Shown here: positions 18,152-27,895 of the stretch, in pieces | Numbering within the stretch: position 1 is the first letter of the stretch | Layout of the letters: each line of letters begins with the position of its first letter | From: Planctomycetota bacterium | Lineage (GTDB): Bacteria > Planctomycetota > UBA1135 > UBA2386 | NCBI GenBank assembly: GCA_014192625.1 | Contig: BJHM01000002.1 | Location: 148,353-212,352, forward strand | Reading direction: 5' to 3' | Length of the DNA: 64,000 nucleotides | Made by a program: the position numbers and the translations under genes | The notes under the pieces: model-generated | What the model was told of the DNA's origin: nothing | Database searches by the model: none | The model's input: only the letters and a program-made list of their open reading frames with translations

Positions 18152-19738
18152 ATGGCGCCTGGGGCACTCGTGGTGATCGCTCGGGAAGTGCATCCCCTTC
18201 GCATCCTGCTCGCCCTCGGCATCGCCGCAGTGGCGGCATACGCGGGGAAGTTTTTGCCCTTCGCCGCCGATGTGCAACCGCAGGCAGCGCTGCGCTTGTT
18301 GTTTGTTACCGCGTTTACCACCATGTGCTGGCTGCTCTCGGCGATGCCGATCGCCGCCGCGTCGATGTTGCCGCTTCTGTTGTTGCCAATCTTCAGCGTG
18401 CAGTCGACGGCCGAGGTCACCAGAGGCTACAGCGATCCGATCCTCTGGCTGTTCGGCGGTGGCTTCGTGTTGGCGCAGGCGATTGAGGTCTGGGGACTGC
18501 ACCGCCGCGTGGCGCTGCGAGTGATCACAATCGTCGGCCCTTACCCGCGCCGGCTCGTGCTTGGCTTTTTCCTCGCGGCGACCTGCATCTCGATGTTCAT
18601 CAACAACACCTCAGTCGCGTTGATGTTGTTGCCGATTGGCACCATGTTGGTAGAGCGCACGTTGTCGCTCGGCGAACTCAACGGCAAGCACGCGAAAAAC
18701 TTCGGTGCCGCGATCATGTGCGCGATCGCCTTTGGTGCTTCGATCGGCGGCATGGGCACGCCGATCGGCACGGCGCCCAATGCGCTGTTCTTTGGCTGCT
18801 ATGACAAGTTGGTGGAGCAAGGCGCTGCGCCCGTGTCATTCCTTGGCTGGACGCTGGCCTTTGCGCCGTATGCGATCGTGCTTTCGGTAGCCGCTAGCTA
18901 TGCGATCACACACTTGGCCTTGCCGATTCCTCGGATGCGGCTTTTCAGGGGGGATGAACTGCTGGCCGAGGCGCGCGCCCTACCTGCCCTTACTACGCCT
19001 GAGAAGCGGGTGGCGTGGGTGTTTGCGATCGCGGTGCTGTTGTGGATGACGCGCTCTGACATCACGCTCGGTGCCGGACAAGTGATCCACGGTTGGGCCC
19101 ATTACTTGGTGCCGCCTGGCGAGCGCGATCGATACATCGCTGATGGCACAGTTGCGGTCGCGGTGGCGATTGCCCTGTTGCTGCTGCCGGCCGGCACGAA
19201 ACATGGCGAGCGCCTCATGACCTGGGAAATTGCCCGCAAGATGCCGTTCGATCTGCTGTTTTTGCTCGGCGCAGGCATTGCGATGGCCGATGCGTTTCTG
19301 CCTACTGGATTGTCGCGCGCGTTCGGCGAAGCAATGCGGCCGCTGATCGGCAACGTGCACCCCGCGCTGTTGTTGTTGGTGCTCGTGCTCGGGATCACGG
19401 CGCTGAGTGAAGTCGCTAGCAACACCGCGATCGCATCGTTGTTCTTGCCGATCTTGCGTGATGGTGCCATCGCTGCGCAGATGGATCCGCTGATGCTGAT
19501 GTTGCCGGCGACAATCGCTGCTTCGTGCGGCTTCATGTTGCCGATCGCGACGCCGCCCAACACCATCGTCTTTAGCAGTCGGCTTATTACCTTTGGTCAG
19601 ATGGCGCGCGCGGGTCTTGCGCTCGACTTGATCGCGGCGCTGCTACTGCTGCCCTGTCTCTGGTTTTGGTCGCTGCCGATCCTTGGTGTCGATCCCGCAG
19701 TGATCCCGAAGTGGCTGTCAACCGGAGTCGGCAAGTGA
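18152..19738 (+). CDS. SLC13/DASS family sodium-coupled anion transporter
   Basis: A 528-residue inner-membrane protein with about a dozen hydrophobic segments. Two helical-hairpin signatures are present: FINNTSVALMLLPI and, in the second half, SNTAIASLFLPI with PIATPPNTIVF, the duplicated Asn-Thr sodium/substrate sites of this family. Substrates are dicarboxylates, citrate or sulfate. The ATG at 18152, two bases after the cutA stop, was preferred to an earlier GTG at 18113 that overlaps cutA. The next gene is coupled to it. Confidence 0.87.
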   Translation: MAPGALVVIAREVHPLRILLALGIAAVAAYAGKFLPFAADVQPQAALRLLFVTAFTTMCWLLSAMPIAAASMLPLLLLPIFSVQSTAEVTRGYSDPILWLFGGGFVLAQAIEVWGLHRRVALRVITIVGPYPRRLVLGFFLAATCISMFINNTSVALMLLPIGTMLVERTLSLGELNGKHAKNFGAAIMCAIAFGASIGGMGTPIGTAPNALFFGCYDKLVEQGAAPVSFLGWTLAFAPYAIVLSVAASYAITHLALPIPRMRLFRGDELLAEARALPALTTPEKRVAWVFAIAVLLWMTRSDITLGAGQVIHGWAHYLVPPGERDRYIADGTVAVAVAIALLLLPAGTKHGERLMTWEIARKMPFDLLFLLGAGIAMADAFLPTGLSRAFGEAMRPLIGNVHPALLLLVLVLGITALSEVASNTAIASLFLPILRDGAIAAQMDPLMLMLPATIAASCGFMLPIATPPNTIVFSSRLITFGQMARAGLALDLIAALLLLPCLWFWSLPILGVDPAVIPKWLSTGVGK

Positions 19739-21456
19739 ACCCGCCACTTGCTTCATGTCCGTCGATGCCACGCAGGCGGACCTTGCTACAGATTTGGTTT
19801 GGTCTGTTTTTTACCTTCGTTGCGGTGGCGAATGGCAACTTGGAGTCGGTGGACTCGGCAATGACGATGCACGCTGCCCGTGCACTCTTGCTGCGCTCGG
19901 ATTCTGGGCTGCGGCCAAGCGCGCATGGCGCCGAATCGCTAGCCGAGGGATTGATCGCGGATGAGATCGTCAGTCATGAGGCGGAACCCGTGCCGCGCTA
20001 CGGCAAGCGGGGCAAGAACAGTGAACTGCGCTACGTGTGGTTTCCGATGGGCCATGTGTGGCTATTGGTGCCATGCGTTGCGCTAGGCGAAGTGCTGAAT
20101 CGGGCATTCCCTGAGATCGAAGCGCGCTATCGAGAAGCTGCTGGCGACAACTATGTGTTTGGCATGTTTGTGTTTGATCAGATGCTCGTCGCGCTGTTGC
20201 TGCCAGCCGCGAGTGGCGCCACGATTTTTTTGCTGTTGCTGCTGATTGCGCTGCTGTTTGGCTGCACGCGGCGCGAGGCTGCATTGGTCGCGGTCGCAGT
20301 TTTGTTTGGCAGTCAGTGCTTTGCGTTTGCGCGTGAAACGTTGAGCGATGGTCCAGGGATGGCATGCCTTCTGGGAGCACTTTATGCCGTGGTTTGCGTG
20401 CACCAAGGATCGGATCGGCGTATCACGTTGCTACTGGGTGGAGTTGCTGCCGGAATGGCCGCGCTCACTCGCTATCCGCATGCCCTGATGGTGCCGCCGC
20501 TAGCACTCGCGGTGCTCTTCGCGCTATGGCGTCGATCAAGGCCGTTTGCGGTGGTCTTTTTTGTGCTCGGCGGGCTGCCTTTTCTTGTGCTGCTGTGCAG
20601 CGTCAACTATGCGCGCCACGGCAGCATCGCGGACACCGGCTATCCGCCGTTTGCATCGTGGTTCAACTACCCGATTTGGTTTGGCGCGACCAAGCTTTGC
20701 ATCGCCGCAGGCAAAGGCATTTTGTGGTTGTCGCCGATGCTTTGGTTAGCACTGCCGCAGGCTGCGCGCCGAGCTGTGCCGATGCAATTGCGCTGGCTCG
20801 CGTGGGTGCTGTTTGCGATTCCCATCGTGCTGTTTGGCCAGACCAATGGCTGGCAATCAGGCCAGTGCTGGGGCGCACGCTATGTCACCCCGAGCGTGGT
20901 TATGCTGCTCGCACTGGCGCTGCCGCAGGGCAAGCCTTTCCGGCTCTGGCCGCGCACCTTTCGCTGTCTGCTGTGCCTTGGCATCGCGCTGTCAGTTACC
21001 TCGGTGATTGCGCCGACTCGAGGCGTGCAGCAACTAGCGGCGCAGGGTGTCGAAGCGATGTATGCGCAGCGGCTGGCTGACGGCACGATTAGCGAAGCTG
21101 ATTTTAAAAGTGTGCAGGACGACACGGCGGACCACTTCAGTTTTCAGCCGCGCTTCTCACCGGTTCATGCAAACTGGAGTTACGCATGGCGGTCGCTCAC
21201 AGGTGGCTTTGAGGACGACAATGGCAAGCCGCGCAACGGCGCGCAGTTCACGATCGAACCACTGTTTGGTATTACCAGCACAAAAGCGGACTACACCAAG
21301 GCGCCAGACCGTTGGGAAGATCGCGGCTTCCGGCATCTGTGGTGCCGTTTTTTTGGCGCGTTGCTCGGGGTGCCTTTTTGGTGGCTGTTGCTGATCCCAA
21401 TGGTGCCTGGACTCGCCTTGCTGTGGGCGGCTCACCGCGGATTGTCGAAAAATTGA
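19735..21456 (+). CDS. Multispanning membrane protein resembling GT-C glycosyltransferases
   Basis: A 574-residue inner-membrane protein with roughly ten hydrophobic segments and a soluble tail. The first loop carries an acidic pair in NLESVDSAMTMHAARALL, similar to the catalytic-loop region of ArnT/PMT-like GT-C enzymes, and a large periplasmic C-terminal part follows. GGAG at 19724-19727, seven bases upstream of the GTG at 19735, decides the start; that GTG overlaps the stop of the SLC13 gene. An ATG at 19765 is the alternative. Enzyme class is a moderate-confidence inference. Confidence 0.65.
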   Translation: MNPPLASCPSMPRRRTLLQIWFGLFFTFVAVANGNLESVDSAMTMHAARALLLRSDSGLRPSAHGAESLAEGLIADEIVSHEAEPVPRYGKRGKNSELRYVWFPMGHVWLLVPCVALGEVLNRAFPEIEARYREAAGDNYVFGMFVFDQMLVALLLPAASGATIFLLLLLIALLFGCTRREAALVAVAVLFGSQCFAFARETLSDGPGMACLLGALYAVVCVHQGSDRRITLLLGGVAAGMAALTRYPHALMVPPLALAVLFALWRRSRPFAVVFFVLGGLPFLVLLCSVNYARHGSIADTGYPPFASWFNYPIWFGATKLCIAAGKGILWLSPMLWLALPQAARRAVPMQLRWLAWVLFAIPIVLFGQTNGWQSGQCWGARYVTPSVVMLLALALPQGKPFRLWPRTFRCLLCLGIALSVTSVIAPTRGVQQLAAQGVEAMYAQRLADGTISEADFKSVQDDTADHFSFQPRFSPVHANWSYAWRSLTGGFEDDNGKPRNGAQFTIEPLFGITSTKADYTKAPDRWEDRGFRHLWCRFFGALLGVPFWWLLLIPMVPGLALLWAAHRGLSKN

Positions 21457-21518
21457 TCAAGTGTTTGGCGCGGGTGGACCGATAGGAGACGCGTCCGATC
21501 CCCCCACGGAGCTTGCGC

Positions 21519-23108
21519 ATGATCACGGTCCTGTTGTGTTCGATGGTTTGGTCGATGGTGCCACAGGCGCCAGTGCCCCAGAGGTTCGATATCATCGAGC
21601 TGCTGGGCGGTGAATCGATCGAAGGTCGGATCGTGCTCGAGCGCGGCAACTATTTGGAGATCGAGCTTTCGCCGAACTCCATGGTCGGTTTCCGCACGAG
21701 CCAGATCGCGGCCATCCGGCGTGGTGCTGGTGCGCCAGTGCCGTCGCCGTTGATTGCCTTGCTGCCGCCGCGCGATGAGTGGTGCACGTTGCACGATGCG
21801 ACTGGCAAGGCGGTCGGCTGGTTGCACAGCACCGTCGCTGCTGCCGCAGATGGCGGGCTGCGGCTCACGGAAGAGTGGGAGTTCACCACTGGCAAGCAGC
21901 ACTTCCAGGTCACTGCTATCGAATCCGCCGACGCCGAGTTGCAGCCGGTCAGCTGCTACTTTCGCGAACGGGTCAGTGAAGAAGTTGTGGGCTTCCTCCC
22001 AAGCTCACCAGAGGGGCGCGCGGCACGCGTGCTTCACGAACGCATCGTCGAGGCCAAGGTTGAAGGTCAAGTTCTGCACTTGGATCGGCTGCGGAAGGAC
22101 GGTCGCGATCAGCGTGAATTGCCATGGCGCGAGACTGACACTTTTCCGTTGCTGATGCGAACGCTGCAAGCCACGAAGGGTGCTGCTTTGGTCGCCACGG
22201 TGTTCGATGCGGCGATCGAAGAGCTTGTGGAGCGGAGCTACGGTGCGGATCGCTTTCGCACGGTGATGATCGCAGGAAAGACCGTGCATGTCACCGAGCA
22301 GGTAGAGACTGCGGGTGTGATGCGCAATGTGATTTGGCTCGATGCCTCTGGTCGCCTGTTGCGCCGCGAGGTCTCAGGGCCATCACTGGTCGCATTGCCG
22401 AGCAGCGTGGACCTCGCTCAGGCGGCCGTCGAGCGCATTGAAAGTCAGCCGGCGGCGTTTGCCGTGGAGGCGAGCGGCAAGTTTGGCCTCTGGCTACCCA
22501 ATCCTGCGTGGCAGGTGCTGCCCGATGTCGAAGGCATGGTTGCCATGCGTTGCGCGCTGCACAACGCCACGATTTCGTTGTCCGTGCTCGATCAACTTGA
22601 TGCCGGCGTAAAACTCAGCAGTGCCGGTGAATCCATCGAGCGATGGTTTCACCTGCTGCAGCCGAGCTTTCGTATCTCGGCAAGGAAAACGATCAAGGTT
22701 CGCGATCGCATGGCCTTGCTGTTTGAAGCGCAGGGCAAGAATGGCGACCGTGACGGGTTTGCAATGCTGGTTGTTGTGCCATGGAATGACCGGTTCTTGC
22801 TGCTGCGTTGCGCTGCGCCCGCAGCCGAGATCGCCGAGCTGCGCCCGGATTTTTTAGCGGTGGTTGCCCACCTTGAACTCGACGGCAAGGCAATAACGTT
22901 GCTGCTGCCAAAGGAAAAACCCGCGCCAGTAGCCGCCACGATGCGCAAAAGTGATTCTTCGGCTGCGTCAGCTTTGGCGCCAGCGGCGGATCCCGCAGGA
23001 GTGCCGTCGGGAATGCCATCGGGCATGCCTGCGTTAGCGCCAACGGAAAAAGCGGCGCCAAAGAAGCGGCCGATGGTGCGCCTGCCAGCAGCGGGGCAAG
23101 AGAAGTAA
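21519..23108 (+). CDS. Exported protein of unknown function
   Basis: A 529-residue protein with a short hydrophobic N-terminus ending before APVPQ, consistent with a signal peptide. A beta-rich part follows: IIELLGGESIEGRIVLERG resembles a small SH3-like fold, as in several planctomycete exported proteins. The middle is mixed alpha/beta, and an Ala/Pro/Lys-rich low-complexity tail contains repeated PSGMP. GGAG at 21508-21511 supports the ATG at 21519. No family recognised. The start of the exported protein at 41346-42557 (LKDGRVLVGSV) has a similar short beta motif. Confidence 0.65.
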   Translation: MITVLLCSMVWSMVPQAPVPQRFDIIELLGGESIEGRIVLERGNYLEIELSPNSMVGFRTSQIAAIRRGAGAPVPSPLIALLPPRDEWCTLHDATGKAVGWLHSTVAAAADGGLRLTEEWEFTTGKQHFQVTAIESADAELQPVSCYFRERVSEEVVGFLPSSPEGRAARVLHERIVEAKVEGQVLHLDRLRKDGRDQRELPWRETDTFPLLMRTLQATKGAALVATVFDAAIEELVERSYGADRFRTVMIAGKTVHVTEQVETAGVMRNVIWLDASGRLLRREVSGPSLVALPSSVDLAQAAVERIESQPAAFAVEASGKFGLWLPNPAWQVLPDVEGMVAMRCALHNATISLSVLDQLDAGVKLSSAGESIERWFHLLQPSFRISARKTIKVRDRMALLFEAQGKNGDRDGFAMLVVVPWNDRFLLLRCAAPAAEIAELRPDFLAVVAHLELDGKAITLLLPKEKPAPVAATMRKSDSSAASALAPAADPAGVPSGMPSGMPALAPTEKAAPKKRPMVRLPAAGQEK

Positions 23109-23139
23109 CGGGCATACGGCGATCTGCGTGCTTTGACTG

Positions 23140-23184
23140 GAGCAAATTCAGTGCGAGCAAACCCGGTGCGAGCAAATTCAGTGC
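23140..23184. repeat. Three tandem 15-bp repeats between convergent genes
   Basis: Units GAGCAAATTCAGTGC (23140-23154), GAGCAAACCCGGTGC (23155-23169) and GAGCAAATTCAGTGC (23170-23184), followed by a decayed fourth start. They fill the spacer between the exported protein and comM, where a terminator would be expected. Confidence 0.8.
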
Positions 23185-23193
23185 GGGCAGACC

Positions 23194-24723
23194 TCAGGGC
23201 GTAAACTGCCGCGCATAGCCGCGCAATGCGGCGGCCTCGAGCACGTCCTCGGCTTGCACACAATCGCGTTCGGCAAGGTCTGCTAGTGTGCGAGCCACGC
23301 GCAAGACACGCACTCGCGCGCGCCCGCCAAGTCGATGTAGGTGCATCAGTTCTTGGAGTAGGGGTTCGAGCTTTGCAATCGGCGCGCAGGCGGCTTCTAG
23401 AGCGCGGCCGTCGAGGCGCGCATTGGCTCCCGGCTCGCCCAAGGTTTTGTTGCGTCGTTCTTGTCGCGCACGTGCCTCCTCAATGCGGGCGCGAAACACT
23501 GCGGTCGATTGGCTATGGTCGCGGGGCACGGTGAACACCAAAGGGTCGAGCGCTGGCACTTCGACTTGCAAATCGATCCGGTCGAGCAGTGGGCCTGAGA
23601 TGCGGTTGCGGTAGCGCGCGATTGCGGCGGGCGAGCACTGGCATGGCCGAGCCGGGTGACCTCGGTAGCCGCAAGGGCACGGGTTCATGGCGGCGACCAA
23701 CGTGAAGTTTGCGGGCATGGTTATGGTCTTTAGGGCGCGGCCCACCGTGATCAAGCCGTCCTCTAGTGGTTGGCGCAGCGCTTCGAGTGCGTCGCGGCGA
23801 AACTCAGGCAACTCATCGAGAAACAAAACGCCGTTGTGAGCCAGCGTCGCTTCGCCTGGGCGAACGTCGATACCGCCGCCGAGCAGGCTCGCGCAGGAAC
23901 TCGTGTGATGGGGCGCGCGCAGTGGTCGCTGGCGCGGTGGCATGCCGGCGAGTCCGGCGGCGGTGTGGACCTGCAGGATCGCTAACCACTCGGCGTCGCT
24001 GGGTGGTGGCAGGAGACCTGGCATGCGTCTGCAAAGGGCGCTCTTGCCGCTGCCTGGCGGTCCGACGAACAACAAGTTGTGGCCACCCGCAGCCGCCACC
24101 GCGAGGGCGATTTTGGGGGTCGTGTGGCCGCGGATATCGATCAGGTCGAGGGACGACGGTGGGGTAACGGTGTGCGTTGCGGGCACTGGGGCGAGGTCAC
24201 GTTGGCCGGTCACGAAGAACAGTGCATCCGCCAGCGTCTCCGCGCCGATCACGCAGAGTCCGTCGATGCCAGCACAGAGGCCAGCATCCGGCGTGCTGCA
24301 GATCAGTGTGTGTGCCCCGCGCGCCCGCGCGCCAAGCGCCACGCTGATGGCCCCGCGGGCTGGTAACAGGCGGCCGCGCAAGCTCACTTCGCCGAACGCG
24401 CAGAGGTCTTTGGTTCGTTCTGGCCCAAACATGCCCGCCGCCCCAGCCAGTGCGATTGCCAACGGCAGGTCGAAGCCCGCACCCTGCTTGCGGATCGCCG
24501 CTGGCGCAAAGTTGACCGTGGTTACGCCGCGTGGTTGCGGCAGCGACAACGCGTAAAACGCGTGCAGGACGCGGTGGTAGGCCTCGCGCACGGCCGCATC
24601 GACGAGGCCGAGGATGCGCGGCGTGCCGTCGCTCGCAGAACGGGTGGTTGCCTCGACGGTGATCGGCACGGCATCGACGCCACTCAGCATGCCCGTGCCG
24701 ATGGTGATGGTCTCAGTTTGCAC
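23194..24723 (-). CDS. comM: YifB/ComM family Mg-chelatase-like AAA+ ATPase
   Basis: A 509-residue hexameric helicase-type ATPase. ComM drives branch migration during natural transformation. The N-terminal Lon-protease-like domain is followed by Walker A (GPPGSGKS), Walker B (VLFLDELPEF), the family signature MNPCPCGY with a zinc-like Cys cluster, and a sensor-2 region (RARVRVLRVARTLADL). Full length for the family. It starts at GTG (24723); no better start is seen. Divergent from the permease/eut operon with a spacer of about 250 bases. Confidence 0.95.
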   Translation of the reverse strand: MQTETITIGTGMLSGVDAVPITVEATTRSASDGTPRILGLVDAAVREAYHRVLHAFYALSLPQPRGVTTVNFAPAAIRKQGAGFDLPLAIALAGAAGMFGPERTKDLCAFGEVSLRGRLLPARGAISVALGARARGAHTLICSTPDAGLCAGIDGLCVIGAETLADALFFVTGQRDLAPVPATHTVTPPSSLDLIDIRGHTTPKIALAVAAAGGHNLLFVGPPGSGKSALCRRMPGLLPPPSDAEWLAILQVHTAAGLAGMPPRQRPLRAPHHTSSCASLLGGGIDVRPGEATLAHNGVLFLDELPEFRRDALEALRQPLEDGLITVGRALKTITMPANFTLVAAMNPCPCGYRGHPARPCQCSPAAIARYRNRISGPLLDRIDLQVEVPALDPLVFTVPRDHSQSTAVFRARIEEARARQERRNKTLGEPGANARLDGRALEAACAPIAKLEPLLQELMHLHRLGGRARVRVLRVARTLADLAERDCVQAEDVLEAAALRGYARQFTP

Positions 24724-24974
24724 AGAGTGCTTGTGGCTTACGTTCGCGAACGGTTACCCGCGATTTTTGTGTAGAGCACTTGGTCGTAGATCTGTTTGCC
24801 TCACTTATAAGATCGTTTGTCGACCGCAGGCTTGAGCCCCCGTTCAACTTGGCGGATCGGCGTTTCTCGATACGGTTGAGTCAGGCCGGCTCGCAACAGA
24901 GCCGTTGCTTGCGACCGCGTAGCTCTAGGTTTTGTGCCGTAGCCGGGCAGGACCGCTTATTGGGTAGACGAAGA
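24724..24974. promoter_or_regulatory. Divergent promoter region upstream of the eut-type operon
   Basis: Spacer between comM and the permease gene. I looked for a cobalamin riboswitch, as expected for an AdoCbl enzyme operon, and found no clear B12 box or conserved core. No confident promoter hexamers were identified either. Confidence 0.3.
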
Positions 24975-26480
24975 ATGGACCAAGATACAGCGACGTTGGC
25001 GCGGATGGGTTACCGCCAAGAACTTGCGCGCAGCATGGGCGGCTTCTCCAACTACGCGATCTCACTGTCGATCATCTGCATCCTGGCTGGGGGCATCACT
25101 TCTTTCCATCTCGGCTTTAGCGCTGCCGGCGGCGCTGCAATCGGGCTCGGTTGGCCGATCGGTACGCTCCTGTCGCTCGCATTTGCTTGCACAATGGCGC
25201 AGATCGCTTCGGCATTTCCGACCGCGGGTGGGCTCTATCATTGGGCTGCATTACTGGGCGGGCGCGGCTACGGCTGGCTAACTGGGTGGTTCAATCTGTT
25301 TGGGCTGATCACGGTGCTCGCTGCGATCAACGTGGGCACGTTTCTATTCATCAGAAATGCGATGTTGCCGGCGCTCGGTATCGATGCTGCGTCGTTGCCC
25401 GCCGCTGCACAGGAGTGGTTGCAGATCTTTGGCGTTGCGGCGATCACTATTTCGCAGGCCCTGATCAATCACCTCGGCATCAAGGTGACCACCCGGCTGA
25501 CCGATTTCAGTGGCGTTCTGATCTTGATTGTAGCGACCGTATTGACCGTGAGTTTGTTGGTGGCTGCACCAGCGCTGGACTTTTCACGGCTCGTCACGTT
25601 TGCCAACAACAGCGGGCTGCCTGAATCCGCACCGGTATGGCCACGCGGCGAATCGATCGGTTGGTTGTTTTTGCTCGGCTTGATGCTGCCGGCCTACACG
25701 ATCACCGGCTTTGATGCCTCGGCGCACACCTCCGAGGAGACGATTGCAGCATCGCGCAATGTCCCGCGCGGCATCGTGCGCTCGGTCTTGGTTTCGGGGG
25801 TCTTTGGCTATGCGATGCTGTGTGCAATCGTGCTGGCGATGCCCGATCTAAATCAGGCGGCGCAGCAAGGCGATCAAGTGGTGTTCTGGACGATCAGTAA
25901 GACCTTGAACACGTCGCTGGCGACGACGCTCTATGTCGGCATTGCGATCGCTCAGTATCTGTGCGGCTTAGCGACCGTGACCTCGGCGTCGCGCATGGCC
26001 TACGCGTTTGCGCGCGATGGCGGCTTGCCAATGTCGCAGTATCTGAAGCGGATCAGCAAGACACGCAGAACACCGGCGGTGGCGATCTGGGTGGTCGCTG
26101 TGCTCGTGATCGCCTTCACCCTCTACACGCCGGTCTATTCGACGATCACGACGGTCTGCGTGATCTTCCTGTATCTGTCGTATCTGTTGCCGACGGTGCT
26201 CGGCTTATGCGCCATCGGTAAGACTTGGACTCAGTTTGGCCCTTGGACGCTCGGTGGGTATTTCCGTCTGTTAGCGGTGGTATGCATTTTGGGGGCGGGC
26301 CTATTGCTGCTGATCGGTGTGCAACCGCCCAACGAGAAGGGGCTCTATCTGGTCGCTTTGGCTTTGAGCTTCGCTGTGGTTGCGTGGTATGGCCTTGAGC
26401 GCCGCCGCTTTCGTGGTTCGCCGAACATGCTCGCTGCAAAGCATGCAACACCGCCCGGCCCGGATTTCGATCGTGCCTGA
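24975..26480 (+). CDS. APC-superfamily amine / amino-acid permease (probable ethanolamine-type substrate uptake)
   Basis: A 501-residue inner-membrane permease with about 12 hydrophobic segments. The N-terminal MGGFSNYAISLSIICILAGG and the TAGGLYHW region are typical of the APC amino-acid/choline transporter branch; the conserved TGFDASAHTSEET loop lies between helices 6 and 7. The ATG at 24975 directly precedes the standard N-terminus; the longer frame upstream is arginine-rich and non-family. It overlaps the start of eutA, so import and the ammonia-lyase are probably co-expressed. Ethanolamine as substrate is inferred from context only. Confidence 0.82.
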   Translation: MDQDTATLARMGYRQELARSMGGFSNYAISLSIICILAGGITSFHLGFSAAGGAAIGLGWPIGTLLSLAFACTMAQIASAFPTAGGLYHWAALLGGRGYGWLTGWFNLFGLITVLAAINVGTFLFIRNAMLPALGIDAASLPAAAQEWLQIFGVAAITISQALINHLGIKVTTRLTDFSGVLILIVATVLTVSLLVAAPALDFSRLVTFANNSGLPESAPVWPRGESIGWLFLLGLMLPAYTITGFDASAHTSEETIAASRNVPRGIVRSVLVSGVFGYAMLCAIVLAMPDLNQAAQQGDQVVFWTISKTLNTSLATTLYVGIAIAQYLCGLATVTSASRMAYAFARDGGLPMSQYLKRISKTRRTPAVAIWVVAVLVIAFTLYTPVYSTITTVCVIFLYLSYLLPTVLGLCAIGKTWTQFGPWTLGGYFRLLAVVCILGAGLLLLIGVQPPNEKGLYLVALALSFAVVAWYGLERRRFRGSPNMLAAKHATPPGPDFDRA

Positions 26481-27885
26481 GCTCCTAACTCTGGCTGGCT
26501 TTGATTTTGGCACCACGACCAGCAGTGCGGTATTTGCCACGGCGCGCGTCACGAAGAGTCGCGTCAGTGGTCGCATGGAACTTACCGATGTAATCGAGCG
26601 TTATCGTTCGCCGATGATCTTCACGCCGATGAAGGGCGAGCGGCTGCTAGACCTTGCTGCGTTGCAGGCTGCCGTGCTCGGTTGGCTTAGCGCCGCCGCG
26701 TTGACGGCACCGCTGTTTGGTGGTGGCGCATTGCTCACCGGTCTCGCGGCGCAGAGCAAAAATGCGAGCGAACTGATCACCCTGCTGCGCGGTGTCATCG
26801 GCGAAGGCGTGGTTGCCACGGCGGACGATCCACGCCTCGAATCATGGCTGGCGTTTATGGGGGGGACCGCCGCGTTGTCGAGGGCGGCACCGCAGGAATC
26901 CTTTCTCAACCTCGACATCGGTGGTGGGACCACCAACCTGGCACTCGGCAGCAACGGTGAGATCACCGCCACGGGCTGCGTGCTGGTTGGCGCGCGGCAT
27001 GTCCGCGTGGTGCCTGGCAGCTACGTGATAGCCGGCCTTTCAAGCTATGCACAGGCGGCATTTGCAGAGCTTGGCATCAGGCCACGCATCGGCGAAGTGC
27101 TCGAACGCAGCGACGTCGATGCCTTGCTGGGCTTCTATGAAGACCTGCTGTTTCGTGTCGTGAGTGGTGCGCCCGCAGCCGGTCGTTCGCAAGCCGCGCA
27201 GTTGCATGTGCAGGCGGAGTATCGAGGGCCTTATTCGAGTGCCAATGCGGTGGTGACGTTCTCGGGTGGAGTTGGTGCTTTGATGTCTGACCTGCTCGCG
27301 GGCAAGGATCCGGGGATCACACCGTTTGGGGATCTCGGGGTTGATCTGGCGCGCTCGTTGCTGGCAAAGCCGCGCTGGTCCAACCGCATGCAGCCGCTTC
27401 CCTCGCAACATGCGGGGCGCGTGACCAGTATGGGGATGATGCGACATGCGACTATGGTGTCGGGCGCGTCGATCTATCTGCCGCGTGCCGAACTGTTGCC
27501 GATGCGCGACCTGCCGCTTCTGGGGGTCGTAAACAGTGAGACCACGGAACGGCATTGGCTCGAATTGCTGAGCCTCATTGAGACGAGCCGCAACGGCGGC
27601 TGTTTTTTTGTGGTGCTCGGCACCGCCAATCCAGCGGTCGTTCGCAAAGTTGGGGATGCGATTGCAAAGGCATTGCGGCAGGCGGCGCTGCCGGCGGATC
27701 GTCCAATCGCGTTGTTGGTCGATGTGAATGCTGGTAAGGCTTTGGGGCACTACGCGACCGCGTGGGGAGCAGTGCCCGCCGCGCTCGTGGTGATCGACGA
27801 AATCGAACCACGTGCCGCCCAGTTCGTGCGAATTGGTGCGCCAGCGCAGCAAGTTGTTCCGGTCTCCTTTTTTGGTATGGGATGA
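26473..27885 (+). CDS. eutA: EutA, reactivating factor for ethanolamine ammonia-lyase
   Basis: A 470-residue actin-like ATPase that removes damaged cobalamin from the ammonia-lyase and allows exchange for adenosylcobalamin. Phosphate loops are visible as FDFGTTTSS near the N-terminus, LDIGGGTTNLAL around residue 155 and TFSGGVGAL around residue 260. The GTG at 26473 was chosen because it gives the short lead before the first phosphate loop usual in EutA; an ATG at 26443 would add ten residues and overlap the permease further. It is followed within 11 bases by the eutBC fusion, its client enzyme. Confidence 0.9.
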   Translation: MPELLTLAGFDFGTTTSSAVFATARVTKSRVSGRMELTDVIERYRSPMIFTPMKGERLLDLAALQAAVLGWLSAAALTAPLFGGGALLTGLAAQSKNASELITLLRGVIGEGVVATADDPRLESWLAFMGGTAALSRAAPQESFLNLDIGGGTTNLALGSNGEITATGCVLVGARHVRVVPGSYVIAGLSSYAQAAFAELGIRPRIGEVLERSDVDALLGFYEDLLFRVVSGAPAAGRSQAAQLHVQAEYRGPYSSANAVVTFSGGVGALMSDLLAGKDPGITPFGDLGVDLARSLLAKPRWSNRMQPLPSQHAGRVTSMGMMRHATMVSGASIYLPRAELLPMRDLPLLGVVNSETTERHWLELLSLIETSRNGGCFFVVLGTANPAVVRKVGDAIAKALRQAALPADRPIALLVDVNAGKALGHYATAWGAVPAALVVIDEIEPRAAQFVRIGAPAQQVVPVSFFGMG

Positions 27886-27895
27886 TGGCAACGTG

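Noticed and set aside
24724..24974. Cobalamin riboswitch upstream of the permease-eutA-eutBC operon.
   Set aside because: AGCCGGGCAGGACCGC near 24940 vaguely recalls a B12 box, but the conserved core and the AGCCAGGAGACC-type box are not there.
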